Of a DNA stretch of 64,000 nt, positions 16,213-23,337 are shown one piece after another (within the stretch, counting starts at the first letter, position 1; each line of letters begins with the position of its first letter). The notes under the pieces were generated by a model. It made no database searches. It was given only the letters and a program-made list of their open reading frames with translations, and was not told where the DNA came from. Origin of the DNA: Ruminococcus sp. GTDB lineage: Bacteria; Bacillota; Clostridia; Oscillospirales; Acutalibacteraceae. The stretch is taken from contig JAFQQF010000022.1 of assembly GCA_017411385.1 (NCBI GenBank), forward strand, positions 101,677 through 165,676. Reading direction: 5' to 3'. Position numbers and translations under genes: made by a program.

Positions 16213-17178
16213 ATGCCTTTATGGGGTTATATATTAATCGGCGTTGTTGATTTTATAATTATATCTCTTGCAGTAATGTATCTGATTACATACAAAATCA
16301 CTTACAACGTATTCAAGGACCAGCTTGTCCGCACATCCCCTGATAAATGGAAGCGTGAGTGCAGCTGCCTGACAAACGAAGAACACGTGAGGATGTTTAA
16401 CATCGGACTTCAGTGGGGAGAAGAAAACAAAGCACACAAAACCGAGGTTACCATAACCAATGACGGACTGAAGCTCTGTGGCGAATACTTTGACTTCGGA
16501 TTTTCAAAATGCGTACTCATTGAGCAAGGCAGAGCGGAATCTCTGCTATATGACTACTACTTTGCAAAGCCCTACAAGGATGCAGGCTGTAACGTGCTGG
16601 TTATAGACACCCGAGCAAACGGCAACAGCGAAGGTGAGTTTGTGAGTGCAGGTATTTACGAAAGCCGCGACATCCCCGTTTGGATAAACCTTATTACACA
16701 AAAATATCCCCACAACAAGGAGTTCTACATACACGGCATCTGCATCGGCTCTGCAGCGGCAATACTTGCAGCTGCAAAGGAGGATTTTCCAAAATGCGTC
16801 AAGGGTATTATTGCAGAGGGAACCTTCCACTCCTTCTACGAAAGCTTCCGCGAGCATCTGGTAGAGCTTAATAAGCCTCTATACCCCATGCTGTGGCAGA
16901 TTCGACTTATCTGTAAGCTCCATATGGGTGTGGACATCAAAAAGCAAGCCCCCATTACATATATAGATAAGATTAAAGTACCTTTTCTGTTACTCTGCGG
17001 TAAGAAGGATATTTACTCTCTGCCCGAAAAATGCCAGTCACTTTTTGACAAGTGCTCTTCCGAGCACAAGCGTATGGTGTGGTTTGACGAGGGTGCCCAC
17101 TCTCATCTGCGTATTAACGCACAGGAAAAATACGATGCTGAGATTATAAAATTTATTTCAGAAATCAGCGAAACATAA
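16213..17178 (+). CDS. Membrane-anchored alpha/beta hydrolase with Cys nucleophile elbow
   Basis: 321 aa. N-terminal membrane helix (about 5-26, GYILIGVVDFIIISLAVMYL) followed by an alpha/beta hydrolase domain of the bacterial BEM46/YqkD type. The expected G-x-S-x-G elbow reads HGICIGSAA, placing Cys177 at the nucleophile position. Asp266 (CGKKDIYSLPE) and His296 (DEGAHSHLR) complete a Cys-Asp-His triad. The oxyanion region is KCVLIEQGR and the VIDTRANGNSEGE loop is conserved. Dienelactone hydrolases use Cys in this place, but most relatives of this protein have Ser. RBS AAGGAGG precedes the ATG. It may be transcribed together with nrdG 43 nt downstream. Confidence 0.85.
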   Translation: MPLWGYILIGVVDFIIISLAVMYLITYKITYNVFKDQLVRTSPDKWKRECSCLTNEEHVRMFNIGLQWGEENKAHKTEVTITNDGLKLCGEYFDFGFSKCVLIEQGRAESLLYDYYFAKPYKDAGCNVLVIDTRANGNSEGEFVSAGIYESRDIPVWINLITQKYPHNKEFYIHGICIGSAAAILAAAKEDFPKCVKGIIAEGTFHSFYESFREHLVELNKPLYPMLWQIRLICKLHMGVDIKKQAPITYIDKIKVPFLLLCGKKDIYSLPEKCQSLFDKCSSEHKRMVWFDEGAHSHLRINAQEKYDAEIIKFISEISET

Positions 17179-17221
17179 TCGCGGGAGGAGCAAGCCCTTC
17201 CCTTATGGAGAATGATAAACA

Positions 17222-17911
17222 ATGAAAATAGAAGCGTTACAAAAACTGACTCTTTTGGATTTCCCGCAAAAAATGGCATGCACTATATTCACCCACGGAT
17301 GCAATATGCGCTGTCCTTTCTGCCACAATGCTCTGCTTGTAACAGAAAGCCAGCAGACATTTATATCAGAAGAAGAAATCATCACCTTCCTTGAAAGCAG
17401 AAAAGGCAAGCTTGAAGGTGTATGCATTACAGGGGGTGAGCCTCTGTTGCAAGAAGGTATCGAAGACTTCATAAGAAAAATCAAGGCTATGGGCTTTCTT
17501 GTAAAGCTTGATACAAACGGCACTTATCCGAGCAAACTCAAAGCTCTCTGCAAAGAAGGTCTTATTGACTTTGTGGCAATGGACATAAAGAATTCACAGA
17601 AGAAGTACGCACAGACCGCAGGCAAGAAGCTTCTTAATTTGAGTGCCATAAACGAAAGTGTGGCTTTTCTGATAGGCGGTAATGTTCCTTATGAATTCCG
17701 CACAACGGTTACAAGGGATTTTCACACCATTGAGGATTTGCTTGACATTGCAAAGTGGATTTCAGGGTGCGATGCATACTTCCTGCAACAGTTTGTGGAC
17801 TCCGGCAACCTTATCGACTCACAGGTTTCGGGCTATTCAAACGATGAGCTGAGAGAAATGCACTCCGTTGTGAAAAAGCACCTGCCCTGCACACAGCTCA
17901 GAGGGATATAA
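17222..17911 (+). CDS. nrdG: Anaerobic ribonucleotide reductase activating enzyme (radical SAM)
   Basis: 229 aa. Radical-SAM cluster motif CNMRCPFC (Cys27, Cys31, Cys34) directly after THG, then GVCITGGEPLLQ (SAM-binding GGE) and LVKLDTNGTYP. It uses SAM and a 4Fe-4S cluster to make the glycyl radical on NrdD. It is the longer pflA-like form (about 230 aa, TIGR02495 type) rather than the 150-aa E. coli type. It precedes nrdD instead of following it, and a terminator at 17973-18000 separates the two, so nrdD has its own NrdR-controlled promoter. Confidence 0.9.
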   Translation: MKIEALQKLTLLDFPQKMACTIFTHGCNMRCPFCHNALLVTESQQTFISEEEIITFLESRKGKLEGVCITGGEPLLQEGIEDFIRKIKAMGFLVKLDTNGTYPSKLKALCKEGLIDFVAMDIKNSQKKYAQTAGKKLLNLSAINESVAFLIGGNVPYEFRTTVTRDFHTIEDLLDIAKWISGCDAYFLQQFVDSGNLIDSQVSGYSNDELREMHSVVKKHLPCTQLRGI

Positions 17912-17972
17912 AACACTGTAATCCAAATTTAGTGTTTACAACAACCCCTCCTGCCTTGTTATCGCAAGACTT

Positions 17973-18000
17973 CCTCCCTTTACACAAGGGAGGCTTTTTT
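17973..18000 (+). terminator. Terminator after nrdG
   Basis: Stem CCTCCCTT/AAGGGAGG with a 5-nt loop followed by CTTTTTT. Confidence 0.85.
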
Positions 18001-18019
18001 CTACATATCCGCAAAAGAT

Positions 18020-18048
18020 TTAGCACATTAACGCAATTCTTGTGTTAA
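18020..18048. promoter_or_regulatory. Inverted TTAGCACA motif, possible regulator site
   Basis: TTAGCACA followed after 13 nt by TGTGTTAA, with TTAACG between. A very similar arrangement occurs at 21812-21843 ahead of the XRE regulator gene, suggesting the same factor binds both. Inferred only. Confidence 0.4.
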
Positions 18049-18060
18049 CCACAAGATATA

Positions 18061-18105
18061 CCACAATATATCGGTGTGATGAGTTTACACCACAAAATAT
18101 TGTGG
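18061..18105. promoter_or_regulatory. Upstream pair of NrdR-type boxes
   Basis: Two 16-mers: CCACAATATATCGGTG (18061-18076) and CCACAAAATATTGTGG (18090-18105, nearly perfect palindrome). NrdR is the ATP/dATP-sensing repressor of ribonucleotide reductase genes and binds paired boxes of this kind; no nrdR gene is in the window. Confidence 0.65.
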
Positions 18106-18204
18106 TTACAGTCTTTAAACCATCCAAACTCCGATATACACTGGGTTTTCAAGCATTAAGGGGTGCTTTTTAATTCTTAACTGCAATTAAGAATAACAAA
18201 ACTG

Positions 18205-18257
18205 TCACAATATATTGTGGTTTGTCTATTGACAAACCACAATTTTTTGTGTATTAT
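18205..18257 (+). promoter_or_regulatory. nrdD promoter with tandem NrdR-type boxes
   Basis: Promoter TTGACA (18229-18234), 17 nt, TATTAT (18252-18257). Box 1 TCACAATATATTGTGG (18205-18220) lies upstream of the -35; box 2 CCACAATTTTTTGTGT (18237-18252) fills the spacer. The starts are 32 bp apart, three helical turns, which is the usual NrdR spacing. Together with the upstream pair, four boxes occupy the 17912-18298 intergenic region; no gene is seen there. Confidence 0.8.
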
Positions 18258-18298
18258 TGTGTAGCAACGTGAAATTAAAGAAAAGGAGAGAACACATT

Positions 18299-20680
18299 AT
18301 GTATAAGGTTATTAAACGTGACAACAAAATTGTTGATTTCGATCTTTCCAAAATTACCGAAGCTATCAAGATGGCTTTTGAGGCTACAAAAAAGGACTAT
18401 CACCCCTCTGTTATAGACCTGCTCGCTCTCAAGGTTACAGCTGATTTTGCTCCCAAGGTAACAGACGGCAAGATTGCAGTTGAAGACATTCAGGACTCCG
18501 TTGAGGATGTGCTCATTCAGACAGGCTACGGCGACGTTGCCAAGGCTTACATCCTTTACAGACGTCAGAGAGAAAAATTAAGAAGAGTTAAGTCAACAAT
18601 CCTTGACTACAAAGAGATTGTTGACAATTACGTTAACATCAACGACTGGCGTGTTAAAGAAAACTCCACTGTTACCTACTCCGTAGGCGGTCTTATCCTC
18701 TCAAACTCAGGCGCTATCACAGCTAACTACTGGCTTTCCGAGGTTTACGACGATGAGATTGCAAACGCTCACCGCCGTGCAGATATTCACATCCACGACC
18801 TTTCAATGCTTACAGGCTACTGTGCAGGCTGGTCCTTAAAGCAGCTCATCCAGCAGGGCTTGGGCGGTATCACAGGCAAGGTTACATCCTCACCTGCAAG
18901 CCACCTTGCAACCCTTTGCAACCAGATGGTTAACTTCCTCGGTATTATGCAGAACGAGTGGGCAGGCGCACAGGCTTTCTCCTCCTTCGATACATACCTT
19001 GCTCCCTTTGTAAAGGTTGACAACCTTACCTACGAGCAGACAAAGAAGGCTCTTGAGTCCTTTATCTTCGGTGTAAACACTCCCTCCAGATGGGGCACAC
19101 AGGCTCCCTTCTCCAACATTACTCTTGACTGGGTAGTTCCTCCGGATTTGGCAGAGCTTCCTGCAATCGTTGGCGGTAAGGAGATGGACTTCAAGTACAA
19201 GGATTGTAAGAAAGAGATGGATATGATTAACAAAGCCTTCATCGAGATTATGATTGAGGGCGATGCTAACGGCAGAGGCTTCCAGTATCCCATCCCCACC
19301 TACTCCATCACACGCGACTTTGACTGGTCAGATACAGAAAACAACCGTCTTCTCTTTGAGATGGCTTCCAAATACGGCACACCCTATTTCTCAAACTACA
19401 TCAACTCCGATATGGAGCCTAACGATGTACGTTCAATGTGCTGCAGACTCCGTCTTGATTTAAGAGAGCTTCGAAAGAAATCCGGCGGTTTCTTCGGCTC
19501 AGGCGAAAGCACAGGTTCTATCGGCGTTGTTACCATCAATATGCCCAGAATTGCACACGTTGCAAAGGACGAGGCTGACTTCTACAAGCAGCTCGACCGT
19601 ATGATGGACATTGCTGCACGTTCTCTGAAAATCAAGCGTGACGTTATCACAAAGCTTATGGACGAGGGACTTTACCCCTACACCAAGCACTACCTCGGCA
19701 CCTTCAACAACCACTTCTCCACAATTGGTCTGGTTGGTATGAACGAAGCAGGTCTGAATGCAAAGTGGATAGGTAAGGATATGACTCATCCCGAGTGCCA
19801 GAACTTTACAGAGAGAGTTCTCAATCATATGAGAGAGCGTCTTTCCGACTATCAGGAGATGTACGGCGACCTTTATAACCTTGAAGCAACACCTGCAGAG
19901 AGTACAGCATTCCGTCTTGCAAAGCACGACCTGAAGTATTATCCCGACATTATCACAGCTAATCAAGAGTCAGGTGTTCCCTATTATACAAACTCCTCTC
20001 ACCTGCCTGTTGGCTACACAGAGGACATCTTCTCTGCTCTTGATATTCAGGATAACCTCCAGACTCTGTATACCTCAGGTACTGTTTTCCACGCTTTCCT
20101 CGGTGAGAAGCTTCCCACTTGGCAGAGTGCCGCAAAGCTTGTTCGCTCAATCGCAGAAAACTACAAGCTTCCTTACTTCACACTTTCCCCCACATACTCT
20201 GTATGTAAGAACCACGGCTACATTGTAGGTGAGCACTACACCTGTCCCGAGTGCGGAGAAAGCGCAGAGGTTTACAGCCGTATCACAGGCTACTACCGCC
20301 CTGTTCAGAACTTCAACGATGGTAAGGCTCAGGAGTTCAAGGACAGAAAGGTTTACAACATCGAAAACTCTGTTCTTCGCAGAGATGGCGTTTCCAAAAC
20401 CATCGCAGTAGAGGAAGAAACCTCCGCTGTGCTTGCAGACGGCGTTTACCTCTTTGCTACAAAGAGCTGTCCCAACTGCAAGGCTATGGCTCAGCTTCTG
20501 GACCGTGCAGGCATCAGCTTTGAGAAAATCTACGTTGAGGACAACGAGGATTTAGCAAGAGAGCTTGGTCTTCGTCAGGCTCCCACTCTTGTAGAGGTTA
20601 ATGCTGGCAATGCTGAGAAGTTCGTAAACGTTGTAGCAATCAAAAGCTACATTCAGAATAAAGCTCAGCAGACAGGCTAA
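18299..20680 (+). CDS. nrdD: Class III anaerobic ribonucleotide reductase with fused C-terminal redoxin
   Basis: 793 aa from ATG at 18299 (AAGGAGAG upstream; an in-frame TTG at 18257 lies on the -10 and is rejected). An N-terminal ATP-cone (about 1-95, YKVIKRDNKIVDFDLSKI) is followed by the ten-stranded barrel with the SMCCRLRLD thiyl-Cys region (about 379-387). Next come a metal site CKNHGYI...YTCPEC and the glycyl-radical loop YSRITGYYRPV (Gly near 664). The normal class III enzyme ends soon after. Here about 100 more residues form a thioredoxin/glutaredoxin-like domain: GVYLFATKSCPNCKAM (CPNC, about 724-727) and the cis-Pro loop RQAPTLVEV. It reduces NTPs to dNTPs; the fused domain could supply electrons. 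A thioredoxin reductase gene follows after 77 nt. Confidence 0.92.
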   Translation: MYKVIKRDNKIVDFDLSKITEAIKMAFEATKKDYHPSVIDLLALKVTADFAPKVTDGKIAVEDIQDSVEDVLIQTGYGDVAKAYILYRRQREKLRRVKSTILDYKEIVDNYVNINDWRVKENSTVTYSVGGLILSNSGAITANYWLSEVYDDEIANAHRRADIHIHDLSMLTGYCAGWSLKQLIQQGLGGITGKVTSSPASHLATLCNQMVNFLGIMQNEWAGAQAFSSFDTYLAPFVKVDNLTYEQTKKALESFIFGVNTPSRWGTQAPFSNITLDWVVPPDLAELPAIVGGKEMDFKYKDCKKEMDMINKAFIEIMIEGDANGRGFQYPIPTYSITRDFDWSDTENNRLLFEMASKYGTPYFSNYINSDMEPNDVRSMCCRLRLDLRELRKKSGGFFGSGESTGSIGVVTINMPRIAHVAKDEADFYKQLDRMMDIAARSLKIKRDVITKLMDEGLYPYTKHYLGTFNNHFSTIGLVGMNEAGLNAKWIGKDMTHPECQNFTERVLNHMRERLSDYQEMYGDLYNLEATPAESTAFRLAKHDLKYYPDIITANQESGVPYYTNSSHLPVGYTEDIFSALDIQDNLQTLYTSGTVFHAFLGEKLPTWQSAAKLVRSIAENYKLPYFTLSPTYSVCKNHGYIVGEHYTCPECGESAEVYSRITGYYRPVQNFNDGKAQEFKDRKVYNIENSVLRRDGVSKTIAVEEETSAVLADGVYLFATKSCPNCKAMAQLLDRAGISFEKIYVEDNEDLARELGLRQAPTLVEVNAGNAEKFVNVVAIKSYIQNKAQQTG

Positions 20681-20700
20681 ACTATAATCACAAACAGCAT

Positions 20701-20729
20701 CCGCCGCAAGGTATCTTTCCTTGCGGCGG
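20701..20729 (+). other. Intercistronic hairpin between nrdD and trxB
   Basis: Perfect 11-bp GC-rich stem CCGCCGCAAGG/CCTTGCGGCGG with a 7-nt loop, starting 20 nt after the nrdD stop. No U-tract follows (CATTGGATTTT), so it is more likely an mRNA processing or stability element, or a leaky terminator, within an nrdD-trxB transcript. Confidence 0.7.
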
Positions 20730-20757
20730 CATTGGATTTTATAAAAGGAGAGTTCCT

Positions 20758-21669
20758 ATGCTTGACATAGTAATTATCGGCGGAGGCCCCGCGGGGCTTA
20801 CAGCCGCCACCTATGCCTGCCGTGCAGGCAAATCTGTCTTGGTGCTTGAAAAAGCAGGCTTCGGCGGACAGATTACCTATTCTCACAAAATTGAAAACTT
20901 TCCCTCTGCCACCACAATCAGCGGTACAGAGCTTGCCGACAAAATGGTTGAGCAGGCAATATCTCAAGGTGCACAGGTGGAGCTTGAAGAAGCACAGAGC
21001 CTTACAAAGAAGGATGACGGCACATTCAACATAAAAACCGACTTCTCTGAGTATGATGCCAAGGCTGTAATCATCGCCACAGGTGCCAAGCACCGTACCC
21101 TCGGTGTAGAGGGCGAAGAAAGCTTCATCGGTGCAGGCATATCCTTCTGTGCCGTTTGTGACGGTGCTTTCTATCAGGGGCAGGAGGTTGCTGTAATCGG
21201 CGGCGGAAACTCCGCTTTGGTTGAAGCTTCACTTCTTGCAGAAATCTGCAAAAAGGTTACCATTGTGCAGAATCTCTCTTACCTTACAGGCGAGCAGAAG
21301 CTCATTGATGCACTCTCTGCCCGTGACAATGTAGAGATTATTCTCAACACTACCGTAGAGTCCTTCAAAGGTGAAAATGAGCTTGAAGCAGTTGTGCTGA
21401 AAAACACAGACGGCACAACAACCGAACTTCATCCTCAGGGCGTATTTGTTGCCATTGGTCTTGCACCTGACAACAAGGCTTTTGAGGCCTTCACAGCTCT
21501 TGACAAATGGGGTTATGTAGTAGCTGACGAAAGGTGTCTGACAGATACGGAAGGCCTTTTTGTAGCCGGCGACTGCAGAACAAAGCAAATCCGCCAGATT
21601 ACCACCGCCGCTGCAGACGGAGCTGTTTCCGCCCTTGCCGCCTGCTCTTACATCGACAGTAAAAAATAA
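20758..21669 (+). CDS. trxB: Thioredoxin reductase (FAD/NAD(P)H disulfide oxidoreductase)
   Basis: 303 aa. FAD Rossmann motif IIGGGPAGLTAA (6-17), active disulfide SFCAVCDGAF (Cys131 and Cys134), nucleotide-binding VIGGGNSALVEASLLA (146-161) and C-terminal LFVAGDCRTKQIRQITTAAADG for FAD. The second site reads GGGNSA rather than the NADPH-type GxGxxA followed by HRR; the usual HRR arginines are replaced by IVQNL, so the electron donor may not be NADPH. RBS AAAAGGAG. Context suggests it reduces the redoxin domain fused to NrdD. A strong terminator follows. Confidence 0.9.
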   Translation: MLDIVIIGGGPAGLTAATYACRAGKSVLVLEKAGFGGQITYSHKIENFPSATTISGTELADKMVEQAISQGAQVELEEAQSLTKKDDGTFNIKTDFSEYDAKAVIIATGAKHRTLGVEGEESFIGAGISFCAVCDGAFYQGQEVAVIGGGNSALVEASLLAEICKKVTIVQNLSYLTGEQKLIDALSARDNVEIILNTTVESFKGENELEAVVLKNTDGTTTELHPQGVFVAIGLAPDNKAFEAFTALDKWGYVVADERCLTDTEGLFVAGDCRTKQIRQITTAAADGAVSALAACSYIDSKK

Positions 21670-21686
21670 AATCTCTGAGTTTTCTC

Positions 21687-21720
21687 ACAGACGGACGACC
21701 AAAATCGTCCGTCTGTTTTT
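21687..21720 (+). terminator. Terminator after trxB
   Basis: Perfect 12-bp stem ACAGACGGACGA/TCGTCCGTCTGT, 6-nt loop, then TTTT. Confidence 0.9.
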
Positions 21721-21811
21721 GTTTGCCATTATGGTATCCGTCATTGGTTTGCTCAACTTTTTTCTTGAAAACTGTCTACATTATTTTTTAAAAAACCGCA
21801 AATGCTGAACA

Positions 21812-21870
21812 TTAGCACATATTAACGTGAAATTCGTGCTAAAGTCAAGAAAATGTTGAACTTTAGCACA
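21812..21870 (+). promoter_or_regulatory. Triple TTAGCAC operator in front of XRE gene
   Basis: TTAGCACA (21812-21819), GTGCTAAA (21836-21843) and TTTAGCACA (21862-21870). The last two form a perfect 10-bp inverted repeat GTGCTAAAGT ... ACTTTAGCAC, ending 21 nt ahead of the chosen start codon. Likely the regulator's own operator. Confidence 0.6.
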
Positions 21871-21890
21871 CATCTCAAAGGATGAAAGCA

Positions 21891-22142
21891 ATGAAGATAT
21901 ATGACTTTAACGGAAGAAAAAACTTATGTGGCAGCAAGGTACGCAAAGCAAGGAAAGAGCGCAAGCTCTCTCAAAGTGAGCTTGCTGCACAGCTTCAGCT
22001 TAACGGGGTAATTCTTGAGCGTGACAGCATAAGCCGTATTGAGGCAGGTACGCGGTTTGTAACAGATTATGAACTCATAATGTTGGCTAAGGTGCTCAAG
22101 GTCGACCTGAACTCACTTATATCTTTAAGTGATATAAGTTGA
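21891..22142 (+). CDS. XRE-family HTH regulator
   Basis: 83 aa from ATG at 21891, which has AAAGGA at correct spacing; the ATG nine bases earlier overlaps that site. Helix-turn-helix: GSKVRKARKERKLSQSELAA, then NGVILERDSISRIEAGTRFV and YELIMLAKVLKVDLNSL. No extra sensory domain, so it resembles a small phage-type or self-regulating repressor. It sits 23 nt ahead of an acyltransferase gene and probably controls it together with itself through the TTAGCAC sites. Confidence 0.88.
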   Translation: MKIYDFNGRKNLCGSKVRKARKERKLSQSELAAQLQLNGVILERDSISRIEAGTRFVTDYELIMLAKVLKVDLNSLISLSDIS

Positions 22143-22165
22143 ACTGATTTCAAAGGAGGAAAACC

Positions 22166-23230
22166 ATGTCAAAAACAAAACCAACCATAGCCGCAAAAGG
22201 CTATAGCCTGTCTGCTCTGAGCACTACCAGAGATTTGCTCTTTGGTCTTGCAACACTTATGATTATTATCTTTCACTCTTATGTAAACATTAATACCGCA
22301 ATGCCCAACCATCCGGTCTTAGCAGGTATACTCAGCCTCATCAGATATCACGGTAACAAGGGTGTGGATATGTTCCTTTTTATGTCTGGTATCGGACTTT
22401 ACTACTCTATGAGCAGTAACCCGAGGCTCCGTGATTTTTACAAAAAGCGTGCAACGCGTATTCTTCCTGCGGTTTTCATTGTTTCCTTTATATGGTTTGC
22501 CTTTGATACTCCTGCAGGCATCAACGGATACTTCGAGGACGTCTTCTTTGTATCCTTCTTCACCCGTGGTGTGCGTAATTTCTGGTATTTCATACTGATG
22601 ATTTTCCTTTACGCGATTTATCCTCTTATACATAAATTCTTCAAATCCACAGGCGTTATCGGTGCGATAACATCGGTAGTGGTCGTGGTTGCTTTAAACT
22701 TTGTGCTGATGGAAACCGCACCCCTCTTCTACTCAAGAATCGAGATTGCACTCACCCGAATTCCCGTGTTCCTGCTCGGAGCATTCGCAGGAAAGTATGT
22801 TAAGGAAGGCAAAAAGATTTCTTGGGCTTGGATTGTGCTTTCAGCCATAGGTATTATAGGAATCTATATTTTCTATCACTTTGAGCCTTTCGTAGAATTA
22901 GTTTACTTATACAGATACATCGGCGGTGTGTTTGCTATCTGTCACCTGTTCCTCTTCTCTGCAATCTTCTCAAAATGGAGAATGGGTGCACTGGGAACCT
23001 TCCTTGTGTGGCTTGGCGGATACTCAATGGAGATTTATCTCATCCACGAAAAAGCCGCAGTTATCTTCAACAAATCCTTCCACACAAGTGACTCCTCAGG
23101 CATTGTTTATTACATTGCAATATTCTTCATAACAGTAATTTTCGCAATGGCTCTCAAAGCAATCTGCCAAAACCTTGACAAAAACCTGTTCTACAAAAAC
23201 GACAGCAAAAAAGCAAAAAAGACAAACTGA
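22166..23230 (+). CDS. Membrane acyltransferase, acyltransferase-3 (OafA-like) family
   Basis: 354 aa with about ten hydrophobic segments. Family motifs: ATLMIIIFHSYVNI (catalytic His-like position), RYHGNKGVDMFLFMSGIGLYYSM, and RNFWYFILMIFLYAIYPLI. The acyltransferase-3 family moves acetyl, succinyl or similar groups onto extracellular polysaccharide or peptidoglycan sugars. A basic tail (KNDSKKAKKTN) ends it. RBS AAAGGAGG. It follows the small XRE gene and ends at a strong terminator. Substrate unknown. Confidence 0.85.
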   Translation: MSKTKPTIAAKGYSLSALSTTRDLLFGLATLMIIIFHSYVNINTAMPNHPVLAGILSLIRYHGNKGVDMFLFMSGIGLYYSMSSNPRLRDFYKKRATRILPAVFIVSFIWFAFDTPAGINGYFEDVFFVSFFTRGVRNFWYFILMIFLYAIYPLIHKFFKSTGVIGAITSVVVVVALNFVLMETAPLFYSRIEIALTRIPVFLLGAFAGKYVKEGKKISWAWIVLSAIGIIGIYIFYHFEPFVELVYLYRYIGGVFAICHLFLFSAIFSKWRMGALGTFLVWLGGYSMEIYLIHEKAAVIFNKSFHTSDSSGIVYYIAIFFITVIFAMALKAICQNLDKNLFYKNDSKKAKKTN

Positions 23231-23242
23231 TGAAAAAATCAC

Positions 23243-23276
23243 AAAAGACGTATCCGAAATCGGATACGTCTTTTTT
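23243..23276 (+). terminator. Terminator after acyltransferase gene
   Basis: Stem AAAAGACGTATCCG/CGGATACGTCTTTT with AAAT loop and T6 tract. Confidence 0.92.
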
Positions 23277-23295
23277 CATCAAATTAAAAAAGCAC

Positions 23296-23325
23296 AAGGG
23301 CATTGACGAAATCGCCAATGCCCTT
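23296..23325 (-). terminator. Terminator of the phosphoesterase-dockerin gene
   Basis: Stem AAGGGCATTG/CAATGCCCTT with a 10-nt loop just past the stop at 23338; on the minus strand GTGCTTTTTTAATTT follows. Confidence 0.82.
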
Positions 23326-23337
23326 TTCTACAAGCAT

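Noticed and set aside
18257-18298. Upstream TTG start adding 14 residues to NrdD
   Set aside because: The codon overlaps the promoter -10; ATG at 18299 has a proper AAGGAGAG site and the conserved MYKVIKRD start.
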